Assembly (NCBI GenBank): GCA_002372375.1
Contig: DFGJ01000037.1
Location: 1 to 64,000 of the forward strand
Source of the DNA: Ruminococcaceae bacterium UBA3753
GTDB lineage: Bacteria; Bacillota; Clostridia; Oscillospirales; Acutalibacteraceae
Direction: 5' to 3'
Length of the DNA stretch: 64,000 bases
The notes beneath the pieces were generated by a model. The model saw only the letters and a list, made by a program, of their open reading frames with translations, searched no databases and was not told where the DNA came from. Position 1 is the stretch's first letter, and each line of letters opens with the position of its first letter. Made by a program: the position numbers and the translations under genes. Shown piece after piece: positions 29,055 through 39,195 of the stretch.

Positions 29055-30862
29055 ATGGACGAAAAAAGAACGGCTCCCAAGTCTTAGAGACAACGGGAAC
29101 CACCCTATCTGCTGTTACGAATATTAGCACATTTTCAACGGTTTATCCAGGGAAAAGCTATAAGAAGGCTGAAGAGGATGCTGTTAATATGGTGGTTGAA
29201 ATGTCTCGTTTATCGGGCGGTTTGCATATGCGTTCTCTTGCTGAGTTGTCAGACGAAGTAGTGAGAGCTATGCGCAATTTTGTGGAGAGCGTGAATGTAC
29301 CAGCTCAACAAGGCGGGCGTAATCTCGGCTGGTCTAAGCCAAAGACTATCTCTGCCGTACAGGCAGCGATGCTGGTTTTTGAGTACTAGCGTATCCGTAT
29401 GGTATACACTGAGGAGACAATCGGAAAAAACGCAGAGGGTGTTCTTGCGGTGTATATAGACACTGGCAAAGATGCTGGCATCTATAAAGAAATCGGCGAC
29501 AGTCAGATTGATGAGTGGTGCTCTGAAATTGCAAACGCTGTCGACAATAAATAGAAGTTTGATTTCACGAAAAAGTTGCACAATATGGCGAGCAGAGATG
29601 ACTATAGAGTAAAGGTATGTAATAACGATAACCTGATTTTCATGGCTAACGGTATCTTTGACTATAAGTCAAAGATGTTGATGGGGGTCGACCCTAATAT
29701 TGTGTCTCTCAGGAAGAGCGCTACTCTGCTTCCTGATGTAGAGCCAAGTGAGCCAGTCCATGTGAAACCAGATGGAACAACCATCACCTTCTGGGAGTGG
29801 ATCGACTCGCTCGTTCCTTATGAGGGCAGGCGCGATATTCTTGTAAAGCTGGCGGGTGCTTGCCTTAGAGACCGCCATAGCTGGCGTGTCATGGTGACGG
29901 TGTTCAACAAGACGGGGCACAATGGGAAGCCAACCTTTCTTGAGCTCTTAAAGGCTCTTGTCGGACATGACGGCTTGATGACCTCAAGCCTTGCCATGTT
30001 GACGGGTTCGTCGGATGGCGGTCGCTTTGGCATCTCGAACATTGTGGGCGTATCCCTTATAACATGTGAGGACTCGGATTCTTGAGCCTATATCAAAGAT
30101 AATTCGCGCCTCAAGTCCATCATTTCACATAATGCGATCCGTGTGGAGCGAAAGAAAAAGACTTTATTCGACTACACACCGCACGCACTCATTGTGTGCG
30201 CCGCCAATGATATTGCAAAGACCAAGAACAAGGGGCAGGCATGGCTTTATCGAAACATTTATGTGCCCTTCACGGGTCAGTTTATCGGTGCAAGTGACGA
30301 TAAAACAATCTGCTCACAGTGGGTAGTATCTGAGTCAGTATGTGAGTACATGGCATATCATCAGACACTTGTTAAGTGGAAGCCGTATTATGAACTGCCA
30401 GAACCGAAGGAAGCTATCGAGTCAAAGGAAGAATGGATGCGTGACAATGATCCCGTAGTGGACTTTTATGAAACGGTGGTTAGGAACTGTAATACAGACT
30501 TTGTTCCAAGAATTTATGCATGGGACATGTATGTGCACTGGTTGCGAGAGACTAGACCGAGCACTCCTTATCCATTTCAGAAAGCGTTTGTTGCTCATCT
30601 CATCGAGATAACCACTTCTGGTGATAAGTAGAGTTATCCGAAGTCGGGCAAGGATGGCATAAGACTGAACAGTGCCAAATGGTGCCCTTCACTCGTGGAT
30701 GCCAATGCGAACGGTCAGCGTTACAAAGGCAGATTGCGTGGCATCGCCCGTACAAGGATGTGGGAATGGTGCTCCAAGAATAGCACAACTCCAGCAGAGC
30801 TCGGCTCATCTTATGAAGATGTGGAGACGTCATCTCAGTTTGGTGCAGGTACAGGACGATGA
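29055..30862 (+). pseudogene. P4-type primase/helicase gene with four in-frame stops
   Basis: Beyond an early frame change near 29085, a single frame runs to TGA 30860-30862 and is interrupted by TAG 29387, TAG 29549, TGA 30083 and TAG 30629. The product resembles plasmid/phage P4-family primases with an SF3 helicase. FWEWIDSLVPYEGRRDILVKL is the D5_N-like part, TGHNGKPTFLELL an altered Walker A (GNGKST expected), and VSLITCEDSDS is the helicase motif with the ensuing KDNSRLKSIIS. Such proteins unwind and prime DNA for replication of the element. Each stop sits where the context would accept tryptophan or a polar residue, consistent with G-to-A changes in TGG. It cannot make the full protein. 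Confidence 0.8.
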
Positions 30863-30889
30863 AGAATAACGAAAGCGAGGTAATTAATC

Positions 30890-31195
30890 ATGGCTATGAA
30901 GCCAACTGATTACGACGAGCGTATTAAGCGTGCAGAGGCACAGCTTAAGAAATGGAAAGCCGATAAGAAAAGGCTTTCCACGAAAGAGACAAAGGCGGCA
31001 CAACGTGAAGCGGAGGCCAAGCGGGACGAAGAACTTCGACAGGAGGGCTACCAGTTCGAGAATTTGGAGAACTGGATGAAATCCCGCACCATTGACGCAG
31101 AGGGGGCGCAAGCTTTCTCTGTGGGAATGGTATCAGCGAAAGAGACGCGACACCGGCAACGATTTGTAATCGTCGCCAACATGCGTAGTCGCTGA
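30890..31195 (+). CDS. Small charged coiled-coil protein of the element
   Basis: 101 residues, intact, starting 27 bases after the primase remnant. The first 60 residues are Lys/Glu/Ala-rich and predicted as one long helix (YDERIKRAEAQLKKWKADKK). Proteins of this kind lie just before mobilization genes in many clostridial elements, and their role is unknown. ATG 30890 follows GCGAGG. Confidence 0.65.
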   Translation: MAMKPTDYDERIKRAEAQLKKWKADKKRLSTKETKAAQREAEAKRDEELRQEGYQFENLENWMKSRTIDAEGAQAFSVGMVSAKETRHRQRFVIVANMRSR

Positions 31196-31224
31196 TGAAA
31201 GCTGGTCCAGGGCGCAGCATCCTG

Positions 31225-31320
31225 GCACTAAAAACGAGCGTAGCAAAGTGGTACCAACACGGAGCGATGGTATTAAGTGCAAGACAACCCTTCGGAGGGA
31301 TGCGCTCAGCATGACGCCAC
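31225..31320. other. Candidate origin of transfer (oriT)
   Basis: The 170-base gap before the relaxase gene contains a small palindrome ACCCTTCGGAGGGA (31289-31302) beside AAGTGCAAGACA and GATGCGCTCAG. Elements with MobV-type relaxases commonly carry their nick site in such a position and with similar GTGC/GCGC words next to a short hairpin. Assignment by position and resemblance only. Confidence 0.35.
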
Positions 31321-31362
31321 GGACAACATTCGGAGCATTCCGAAGAAGGGAGGGCTTGCAAG

Positions 31363-32423
31363 ATGGTAGGAGTAGAATGGACGTGCTGTAAGTGCAAAGG
31401 TGGCACTGAGGCCAAGGGAAAGATGTTGCACTTTGACAAGGAGCAACGATTGAAGCACGGACATAATAATCCTGACATTGACCTGAGCAAGACAGCGGAC
31501 AACCTTTCATATTACGGCAGGAGCTTTGCTAAGAAATGCCGTAAATATGATGAACAGGTTGAGTCTGCGAAGGTCAAGCTAAAGCGCACAGGCAAAAATG
31601 CAAACACCACTATGATTAGGTTAGTTATTTATCTGCCTAAAGCGCTGCAGAAGGATGATGAATATGACCCGCAGGTCGTTAGGACATGGTTCAAGCATGT
31701 GGGTAATATTCTCAAGGCAAAGTACGGGGATGACTTCCTGAAAATGGATGTACATGTGTACGAGGTGCATCCATACAAGTAAGCCCGAACGAAGGAATAG
31801 GAATGGTCGCGTGTCCATGGTCACGCTGCCATAGTTCCGACGGTCATCGAGGATGGAGAGAGATACTTGAACGGCAAAAAATTTGCGTCCCGTTCCGCTA
31901 TTAACTCTCTTAATCAGGTAATCCATGAAATGAGCGTCCAGAAGTATCATGTTCCCTATATCGACGGAAGCGGTAAACGGGATAAGTCGGCGAGTATTCC
32001 TCAGCACAAGGCGAAATCAGCACAATTGATGATGGAGGCTAAGCAGGATGTTGCCGAGCGTGAGCGTCAGTTGGAAGAACAGCCGGGATTTGTCAGTGAT
32101 ATGATGCTGGAAGCAGATGCTAAAGAGCAATATGCTGACCAACAACTTGCTGAGGCTGCAGCCGCGCAAGCTGCCACTGATAAGCGAGCGTCGGAGTTAG
32201 ATGTGCGCGAAGCTGATATATCTGCTAAAGCGAAGAAGCAGGACGAGCGCGAAAAGGAGTTCCAGAAGTGGGAAGATGCCCTGACGCTCAATGTGTCGTT
32301 GTTGAAGGACGTGAGAAGGCAATCTCCGAACGTGAGCGTAAAAATCGAGAGTTAATTCAGCGTAAACGCAGGGCTCAGACAAAAGATTTGTCTGAGAACA
32401 TACAGCCAGAAGAGCATAATTAA
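31363..32423 (+). pseudogene. MobV/Pre-type relaxase gene, broken
   Basis: The frame reads as a plasmid recombination/mobilization enzyme: HGHNNPDIDLSKTADN near the start, then VRTWFKHVGNILKAKYG, VHVYEVHPYK, and after two stops EWSRVHGHAAIVPTV with the His-x-His metal-binding pattern, RYLNGKKFASR. A long coiled coil follows (about 32040-32280). Lesions: TAA 31780 and TAG 31798 in frame, and a one-base shift near 32305 after which EREKAISERER continues the coiled coil to TAA 32421. Relaxases nick DNA at oriT for conjugative transfer. The N-terminal 10-20 residues may be missing. Confidence 0.8.
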
Positions 32424-32493
32424 AGGCGTCTTCCTGATTTGAATTTCTGATGTAAAGTTGAGTTACCATAGCCGTAGTAGTCTGCGTGCGTAA

Positions 32494-32521
32494 TGTGGAC
32501 AACTTCATAAAGTTGTCCACA
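32494..32521. repeat. Perfect 12-bp inverted repeat with a 4-base loop
   Basis: TGTGGACAACTT, loop CATA, AAGTTGTCCACA, then TTTCCACAC. Each arm contains TTGTCCACA, one base from the DnaA box TTATCCACA. It lies 70 bases after the relaxase gene and can be a terminator (weak T-run), a replication-related site, or a recombination hairpin. Confidence 0.75.
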
Positions 32522-32604
32522 TTTCCACACAAATTGTTTTTTCTTAGCGTCTTGAAAAATCACGGTATTTATATTACACCACTACACGAACACACATAAA
32601 GCGC

Positions 32605-32775
32605 ATGGATGGTCATATTATGGCAGAACACAATCTTGAAAATATTACCGTCACGATGACGAAAGAAGAAAAGTAAGCCTTGAAGAAAGAAGCACTGGAC
32701 AACGATGTTTCTGTTTCAGCATTGATTAAACTACGGTTGGAGAAGTATCAGGCTAAGAAAGAACAGAGCAAGTGA
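32605..32775 (+). pseudogene. Ribbon-helix-helix type small protein with an in-frame stop
   Basis: 56 codons beginning MDGHIMAEHNLENITVTMT; TAA at 32671-32673 splits KEEK from ALKKEALDNDVSVSALI. The strand-helix-helix pattern (ITVTMTKEEK.ALKKEA...SVSALIKLRLEKY) is that of Arc/CopG-like DNA-binding proteins, often found in mobilization operons. One A-to-T change in a lysine codon (AAA to TAA) explains the stop. Confidence 0.65.
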
Positions 32776-32801
32776 GAGCTTAACAAATCGGGATTTAGCG
32801 T

Positions 32802-33269
32802 AGAGAGGAAACCGGTGGGCCACAAATAAACAAAGGCGGAAAGTATATTTTCGGAAAATCACTCATCCGAGAAGATGGCATAATTCAGTTCCCAAAGCAG
32901 GCGATTCGTGAATATGACATCACCGTGGAAGGACGAGTTTATCTATTTACAGGGAGCAAGAGTACAGGCAGATTTTGTGTTACCCTAAAGGGTCTGCTTG
33001 AGCCGTCCCAGCTTGATCACATATTAGTGGAAACTCCTGCACTTACGGGTTACACTGCAAAACAAGGAGAATTTAGCAAATACAAGGGACGCTCCTATTC
33101 ATGGGTGGAAATCACCGACAATGGAAAAATCGTATTGACAAATGAGATGTTGTCATTCCTAAAGATTAAACCAGGGATGAAACTCCTCTCCATTCGTAGC
33201 AGCGATATAGCTTTCACGATGGGGGGCGTACGGACGATTGGTAGAGGAATCCATGAAACACGAAGATGA
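32802..33269 (+). CDS. Element protein of unknown function, N-terminus unclear
   Basis: The frame is open from 32802 to TGA 33267-33269 and reads GGKYIFGKSLIREDGIIQFP, REYDITVEGRVYLFTGSK, ITDNGKIVLTNEMLSFLKIKPGMKLLSIRSSDIAFTMG. There is no ATG or GTG before GTG 32925, so the true start may be lost. The last part (NGKIVLTNEMLSFLKIKPGMKL) recalls an AbrB/SpoVT-type swapped-hairpin DNA-binding fold, with a first similar unit near DGIIQFPKQAIREYDI. This suggests a regulator, tentatively. It probably is also decayed. Confidence 0.5.
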   Translation, partial: REETGGPQINKGGKYIFGKSLIREDGIIQFPKQAIREYDITVEGRVYLFTGSKSTGRFCVTLKGLLEPSQLDHILVETPALTGYTAKQGEFSKYKGRSYSWVEITDNGKIVLTNEMLSFLKIKPGMKLLSIRSSDIAFTMGGVRTIGRGIHETRR

Positions 33270-33317
33270 AATACCCGTGTTCTAAACGGGCAAATTCCAG
33301 TTTGTAAGTGAAAGGTA

Positions 33318-34884
33318 ACACGAATAGCTAAGCAAAAGAAGTTCGTACAGAACAACAACATTGCTATCGCCTATTAACAGATACAGTTCCCACGCACAGA
33401 ATGAGGCCAGTATTGATCAGCAGTGCGAAGCGGCTGAGAAGTGTACGGAAGCCCACGGCTTTACGATCATGAAGGAATACGCCGACGAGGCTCTGTCGAG
33501 CACTTCCGATGACCGTCCGAAGTTGCAGTTGATGCTGACAGAGGTGGGGCAAATTCGCCCCGCCGCTCTGATTGTCTGGAAGATGGACAGAATAGCCAGG
33601 AACCGTATCGACCCGGCATTAGCGAAGAAAATCATCAGGGATGCGGGCTGCGTAATTCATTACGTTGCCGAAGCAATATCCCGCAAGATAGCCCAGAAGG
33701 AGCATTATTCGAGGGTCTGCTTAAGTCCATGGCTGAGTTTTACTCACAGCAACTCAAGCAGAATACCAGGCGCGGCATGATTTATAATGCTGAGAACTGC
33801 TTCTATAACGGGCATCCGACGCTTGGCTATAAACCCGAAGAGGGCAAGAAAGCCAGCAAGAAAATTCTTATAGACCCTGATACAGCACCAGTTGTTCAGC
33901 GTATCTTCGCTGATTACGCTGGGGGCAAGCCGTTACAGGTCATTATGAATGAACTGAACGATGACGGTTTGCGGTCTGTGAAGGGTAAAAAAATTACTAT
34001 AAACAGCCTGAGGAATATCCTCATAATGTGGCTTATATCGGAACGTACAAGTACGGTGATATCGTCATTCCGAACGGCATCCCTGCTCTGGTTTCACAAG
34101 AGACGTTCGATAAGGTACAGGCTCGTTTTGAACTGAATAAGCGTAAAGGCGCTCAAAGGGCTGCTGGTCTTGATGAAGACGACGCACCGCGCTACTGGCT
34201 GACATGGAAACTCTACTGAGGTTACTGCGGAGAGTCGATGCAGGGCGTTTCCGGAACATCAAAGACGAGTGCGAAGCACTACTATTACTACTGCTCTGGT
34301 CAACGTCACCATCAGTGTAACAAGAAGCCTGTCAAGAAGGGCGTGATTGAGAAAGCCGTCCTGAGTGTGTTGTGCGGCATTCTTGCGGACTCCGAGAATT
34401 CCTTCCGCTTGGCAACAGCTGCGGTTGAATATTATGAGAAACACTACAGGAAGACTGATTACATCGGAAGCATGGAAGCTGAGTTGAAAGACACACAGAA
34501 GGCGCTTGATAACCTTGTCAAGGCTATCGAGATGGGTATCTTCTCAGAGACTACTCAGAAGCGCTTGACCGAACTGGAAGCGAGGAAAAGAGGCTTACAG
34601 GATGCTATCGAGGCTGAACGGGCACGAAGTGAACTGATGCAGGATGCGAACAGTATTGAAGCATACTTCAAGAGGTACAGTGACCCTGATATGTTCGATG
34701 ATGATATACGTGATGAAGTTTCGGAATACTTTGTAGACAAGATCTTCGTCTGTGATGATAGAATTATCGTCGCGGGGCCATACTTGAGAAAATTGCTGAA
34801 CAAGTATCATTCAAGGAGCTGGCCGATGAATCAATAGAGTTCGACAGCTTCGCGGTCGGCTCCACCGGTTTTGGTGCAATGTAG
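33318..34884 (+). pseudogene. Large serine recombinase gene, several frameshifts
   Basis: All parts of a large serine recombinase can be read in sequence: the N-terminal catalytic domain (YRYSSHAQNEASIDQQ with the serine, then VWKMDRIARNR), the recombinase domain (GYKPEEGKK, AYIGTYKYGD), the zinc-ribbon (GYCGESMQG, YYYCSGQRHHQCNKK), a coiled coil and the C-terminal ELADESIEFDSFAVGS ending at TAG 34882. Lesions: one extra base near 33375, two near 33680, one missing base near 34022, TGA 34217-34219 at a position where relatives have cysteine, and a shift near 34780. It would have cut and joined the element ends, but it is inactive now. Confidence 0.88.
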
Positions 34885-35096
34885 GTCTTTTGTCGCTTGT
34901 GGTGAGCATATAGGAGTGCAGGGTGTGCACTTTTGCTCCGGTTTAGTCGGTACTTTTGGTGAATTATCTTGAATTAATATTGCCGACATTCAGTTTTGTG
35001 TTTTTAACCGTTGAAAAAGATTAGTTGTTTTAACAGAAAAAAGTTTCAGAAAAGTTCCGGACTTTTTATACAATAAAAATCTGAATTAAAGCTCTT

Positions 35097-36278
35097 CTAA
35101 TCACTAAAAAAATCTTTTAATTTTTCAAAAAAACTTTTCCGCTTCTGATAATTTCCATTTTCCAAGGACTTATCAAAATTTTTAAGAATCTCCTTTTGGT
35201 GCGAACTAAGCGACCTAGGCACCTCTAAGATTACTTTTACGTACTGGTCACCCCGTCTCCCACTTCTTAAATGCTCTATGCCCTTACCCCTCAGCCTAAA
35301 AGTATCTCCCGGCTGTGTGCCCTCTGGTATGCTATAGCTAACCTTTCCATCCAAAGTGGGCACAACAAGTTCGCTCCCCAAAGCAGCCTGTGCAAAAGTT
35401 ATAGGCATTTCACAATAAATATCATAACCTTTACGTGTGAAAATAGGATGACTAGATACTTTTATTGCAATGTGTAAATCTCCGGATGGCCCTCCATTTT
35501 TTCCTGCATTACCATGCGAAGAAACATTTAGTATTTGACCTTCGTCAATTCCCGCAGGAATTGTAACTTCCAGTTCCTTGACTGTTCTAACACTACCAGT
35601 TCCATAGCAATCCTTGCAGGGTTTATCTACTACCTTACCTGTACCACGACAGACTGAGCATGTGCGACTTGTTTGCATCACTCCAAAGGCGCTTCTCTGA
35701 GTAGTAACTTGTTGGCCACTTCCTCCACAAGTAGAACACGTCTTAGGCTTAGATCCTTTCTGTGCTCCAGTACCACAACAAGATCCACAAACATTAATCA
35801 CATTGTATGAAATTTTCTTCTTACAACCTTTTGCAGCCTCTAAAAAAGAAACTTCCAGTGAAATTTCAACATCAGTACCACGTCTGGGTGCATTTGCGTT
35901 CACTGACCTGCTGCGCCGTGTATTTGAAAATCCACCAAAACCTCCACCAAAAAAACTATCGAAAATATCACCAATGTCGCCCCACCCGCCGAACGGATCA
36001 CCTGAGCCCCAGACTGGTCCACCTGAAGAATAGCCACCATAACTTGGATCTACCCCGGCATGACCAAATTGGTCGTACCTAGCTTTGGAATCTTTGTTAG
36101 AAAGGACATTGTACGCCTCATTAACTTCTTTAAACTTAGCTTCAGCAGCTTTATCCCCAGGATTTAGATCCGGATGATACTTTTTAGCCAATCTCCTATA
36201 TGCTTTACGGATTTCATCCTCCGAGGCATCACGCCCCACTCCCAAGACTTCATAAAAATCTCGTTTACTGTCTGCCAA
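35097..36278 (-). CDS. dnaJ: Chaperone protein DnaJ
   Basis: 393 residues, full length. The J domain (residues 5-70) has YHPDLNPGD with the HPD motif that stimulates DnaK. A Gly/Phe-rich region follows (GGYSSGGPVWGSGDPFGGWGD). The four zinc-binding CxxCxGxG repeats are present: CGSCCGTG, CSTCGGSG, CSVCRGTG, CKDCYGTG. The C-terminal substrate-binding domains end in FFEKLKDFFSD. It works with DnaK and GrpE in protein folding in the cytoplasm. Unusually, hrcA, grpE and dnaK are not next to it in this window, and no CIRCE element is seen. Confidence 0.97.
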   Translation of the reverse strand: MADSKRDFYEVLGVGRDASEDEIRKAYRRLAKKYHPDLNPGDKAAEAKFKEVNEAYNVLSNKDSKARYDQFGHAGVDPSYGGYSSGGPVWGSGDPFGGWGDIGDIFDSFFGGGFGGFSNTRRSRSVNANAPRRGTDVEISLEVSFLEAAKGCKKKISYNVINVCGSCCGTGAQKGSKPKTCSTCGGSGQQVTTQRSAFGVMQTSRTCSVCRGTGKVVDKPCKDCYGTGSVRTVKELEVTIPAGIDEGQILNVSSHGNAGKNGGPSGDLHIAIKVSSHPIFTRKGYDIYCEMPITFAQAALGSELVVPTLDGKVSYSIPEGTQPGDTFRLRGKGIEHLRSGRRGDQYVKVILEVPRSLSSHQKEILKNFDKSLENGNYQKRKSFFEKLKDFFSD

Positions 36279-36947
36279 AACAACTACCCCTTAAAGTAAA
36301 TTTTGAACCAAAGTTCCAAAGACAAACCGATTGAACACCACATCTTCACAGTTACAAAAACTGTCGACTTCTAACATACTGTAATTATATCACATTATAA
36401 ACCTTGGATCTATGTTCATATTGAAATTTCTATCATTTATACAAAAAATCCACTGATTAAATTAAATTTTCACAAGAAATATAGGTGATAATATACTATA
36501 TAGATTTCATTCAAGAGGACCAAACGTCGAAAAAACATCCTCCACTTATTTGTCAAGATACCCAACTGTTTGGTAAAAAGGGTTACAAAACGTTTCTAGA
36601 ACATACATATCAGTCAAGAGCAGTTCAAAGAACAAACAAATATGTTGAAATACAAAACGTTAAAAAAGAAAAAAGTCAATTTATATGCAGGGCAATCAAA
36701 AAAGTTAAAAGCACAATCAGCAGTTCAATTCTTCTATCCATAAGGATAATTTTGTCCGATATATTCGTTTCTAGAACTTTCCACCCGTAAGTATAACTTA
36801 TACATTAGATACAACTAAGCCCGAGCCCAAGTCCTCACTATAAGCAGACAAAAATTCTCATACACTTCACCATGCATAACATCTTTTCAAAAAACTTACA
36901 ACCAAATCACATCATCACCTCTTGACTTAAATCTGCTCCGTTTTCTC
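36279..36947. other. Gap of about 670 bp, no firm gene
   Basis: A 101-codon plus-strand frame at 36485-36790 begins at GTG with GGTG nearby; its product (basic, no known motif) is not supported by any family and I leave it uncalled. The rest is AT-rich non-coding DNA. Confidence 0.45.
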
Positions 36948-38012
36948 TCATCTTGCACTGCCAGTGGAATAATAATTTCTATACGATCCATTCTCTATAT
37001 TTCTGAGCCAATCTTCATTACTTAAATACCAATTTATAGTTTTCACTATACCCTCAGAAAAAGCAGTACAAGGAGACCACCCAAGATCCTTATTTATCTT
37101 TGACGAATTTATAGCATATCTTCTATCGTGACCTTTCCTATCATTAACAAATTCAATCAGCTGTTTACTTACACGACTGTCTACAGTATTTTTAACATGA
37201 TTTATTATTAATTCAACAATATTTATATTCGACATTTCGTTGTTCCCACCAACATTATAAACCTCCCCTATTTTACCCTCATGCAACACCATATCTACCG
37301 CGCTGCAATGATCCTTTACATAAAGCCAATCTCTTACATTCAGCCCATCGCCATAAATTGGGACTTTTTCGTGCGCTAAAAGTTTTTTTATAGTTAGTGG
37401 AATCAATTTTTCTGGGAACTGATATTCACCGTAGTTATTAGAACACCTGGTTATATTAACTGGCATCTTGTACGTTTTAAAATATGCCCTTACCAATAAG
37501 TCTGCAGATGCTTTGCTAGCAGAGTAAGGACTATTTGGTGAAAGCGGTGTTTCTTCCGTAAAAAAACCACTCTTGCCTAATGAACCGTAAACTTCATCTG
37601 TAGATATTTGTAGAAACTTACATCCTGCTTTATATCTATCTTCTGCACCTGACATTTCCCAAGAATTTCTAGCGGCGTTAAGAAGGTTCAAAGTTCCCTC
37701 TACGTTAGACCTAACAAATATACTCGGGTCCATAATGCTGCGATCAACATGAGTTTCAGCAGCAAAATTAACAACATAATCTATGGAGTAATCTTTAAAT
37801 ATTCTTTCTAACTGCTTTTTATTACAGATATCTGCTTTATAAAATTTGTAATTTTCAAAATTTTCTACATCTTTCAGATTTTCAAGGTTTCCAGCATATG
37901 TTAAAGAATCCAGATTTATTACAAAAACATCATTCACATATTTTTTCAGGATGTACCTCACAAAGTTAGAACCAATAAATCCTGCCCCACCAGTAATTAA
38001 ATATGTTTTCAT
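36948..38012 (-). CDS. rfbB: dTDP-glucose 4,6-dehydratase
   Basis: 354 residues, normal for the family. It converts dTDP-glucose to dTDP-4-keto-6-deoxyglucose, the second step to dTDP-rhamnose and related sugars for cell-surface polysaccharides. The NAD-binding loop TGGAGFIGSNF lies at residues 7-17, AAETHVDRS at about 83, the catalytic region STDEVYGSLG with Thr-Asp-Glu, and the YSASKAS of the Tyr-x3-Lys pair near 161. The other genes of the pathway (rfbA, rfbC, rfbD) are absent from the window. The stop lies next to a long non-coding region. Confidence 0.96.
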   Translation of the reverse strand: MKTYLITGGAGFIGSNFVRYILKKYVNDVFVINLDSLTYAGNLENLKDVENFENYKFYKADICNKKQLERIFKDYSIDYVVNFAAETHVDRSIMDPSIFVRSNVEGTLNLLNAARNSWEMSGAEDRYKAGCKFLQISTDEVYGSLGKSGFFTEETPLSPNSPYSASKASADLLVRAYFKTYKMPVNITRCSNNYGEYQFPEKLIPLTIKKLLAHEKVPIYGDGLNVRDWLYVKDHCSAVDMVLHEGKIGEVYNVGGNNEMSNINIVELIINHVKNTVDSRVSKQLIEFVNDRKGHDRRYAINSSKINKDLGWSPCTAFSEGIVKTINWYLSNEDWLRNIENGSYRNYYSTGSAR

Positions 38013-38267
38013 ATTATAACAAGCCTCTTAAAAAACTTATTTACTTCAAAAAACTGTAAGCCATACTCTTAATTTTAAAAAACATCAAGTAAGCATTGCC
38101 CAACTCCCTAAACAGCACCTGCAAGCAAATAGAAACAATACGAAAAGTATACTCCTCTATTTTACTTGTTTTTAAACATTCAATCTACTAAAAAGGTAAA
38201 GCTACACGAATATCGTCGAAAGAAAAAATACCCGCACGCCACTATATCACTGTTCGGGTTTGCAAAC

Positions 38268-38930
38268 CTCTTTCTAACTAATACTTGTCAGGGGCCTCAG
38301 CTTTGATTAGTGTTTGCACTCGATTTATTTAGTTTTTGCGCATCTGATTTACCAAAAAAATACACCGTGCAAATAAAAGAAGAAAGAAAAAGCAACGGCA
38401 CATTGTTGCATCACTGTTTAGGATAGTAGACACGTATTCCCGGCTAGTATTTGTTAAGGACTTCAGAACCCAAATTATACCTTCCCTGATGTTGCAAACA
38501 TAGCTTTCTAAAAGAAGATACCACTAAAATAACAAGTTAAGAAAAAAGAAGCGATACATTATTGTCAAATCTCTTTCTAACTAATACTTGTCAGGGGTCT
38601 CAGCTTTGATTAGTGTTTGCGCTCGATTTATTTAGTTTTTGCGCACCTGATTTACCAAAAACACACCGTGCAAATAGAAAAGAAAGAAAAAATCAACGGC
38701 ACATTATTGCATCACTGTTTAGGGTAGAGGACACGTATTCCCGGCCAGTACTTGTTAAGGACTTCAGAACCCAAATTATACCTTCCCTGATGTTGCAAAC
38801 ATAGCTTTCTAAAAGAAGATACCACTAAAATAACAAGTTAAGAAAAAAGAAGCGATACATTATTGTCAAATCTCTTTCTAAATAATACGTATTACAGGCT
38901 TCAAATCCAATTAATATTTGTGTATAACTT
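38268..38930. repeat. Tandem repeat of about 302 bp, two full copies and a diverged third
   Basis: CTCTTTCTAACTAATACTTGTC starts copy 1 at 38268 and copy 2 at 38571 (period 303). A third start, CTCTTTCTAAATAATACG, appears at 38872 (period 301) and then diverges. Copies 1 and 2 differ by scattered substitutions and small indels. Within each unit there is a weaker half-repeat: TCACTGTT..AC.TATT..GG..AGTA.TTGTTAAGGACTTCAG resembles the unit's beginning. No coding frame is shared, so the unit seems non-coding. Confidence 0.9.
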
Positions 38931-39195
38931 AGAAATATCTAGTGCAAAATTTTACAATTTGTCTAACCAGAAGTGCTTTCTATTTTGTTACAAGTCCCAA
39001 AAAGGTTTCCGCGGTTTTGGCCTGCAAGCAAGGTATTGATTTAAATGAAAAGCTGTTTTGCTATTTTTCAATCTTTACACCACTTTTTTCATAAAGTCGC
39101 GTCTGGTGAAAATTGACAACTAAATTAACAATATTAGCATCAAAACATAAAAAACTATAGTTTCTGCTACATATTTTAATTTATTCGATAATCTC
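38931..39195. other. Non-coding stretch before yqfD
   Basis: AT-rich, no ORF supported. The region is downstream of yqfD (minus strand). Confidence 0.4.

Larger units (their letters stand above)
27942..34990 (+). mobile_element. Decayed mobilizable element with large serine recombinase, inserted downstream of ssrA
   Basis: The base composition changes visibly from AT-rich to near-balanced after ssrA and back just before dnaJ. Gene order on the plus strand: excisionase, P4-type primase/helicase, small charged protein, candidate oriT, MobV-type relaxase, ribbon-helix-helix protein, unknown protein, large serine recombinase. This is the layout of mobilizable elements of the Tn4451/Tn4453 kind, which move by a serine recombinase and are transferred with help from a conjugative element. 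Nearly every long gene is broken by stops or frameshifts, so the element is dead. The ends are approximate: I found no convincing flanking direct repeat (only CTCCACC is shared by the ssrA end and 34862-34868). Confidence 0.85.

Noticed and set aside
21997..34219. TGA codons read as selenocysteine or cysteine (in add and the recombinase zinc-ribbon)
   Set aside because: Both genes also carry frameshifts, and fhs ends properly at TGA; decay is the simpler explanation.
36485..36790. Plus-strand frame of 101 codons starting at GTG
   Set aside because: No motif, weak start, composition like translated AT-rich DNA; might be real but cannot be supported.
38268..38930. CRISPR array
   Set aside because: The repeat unit is ~302 bp without spacers; no cas genes in the window.
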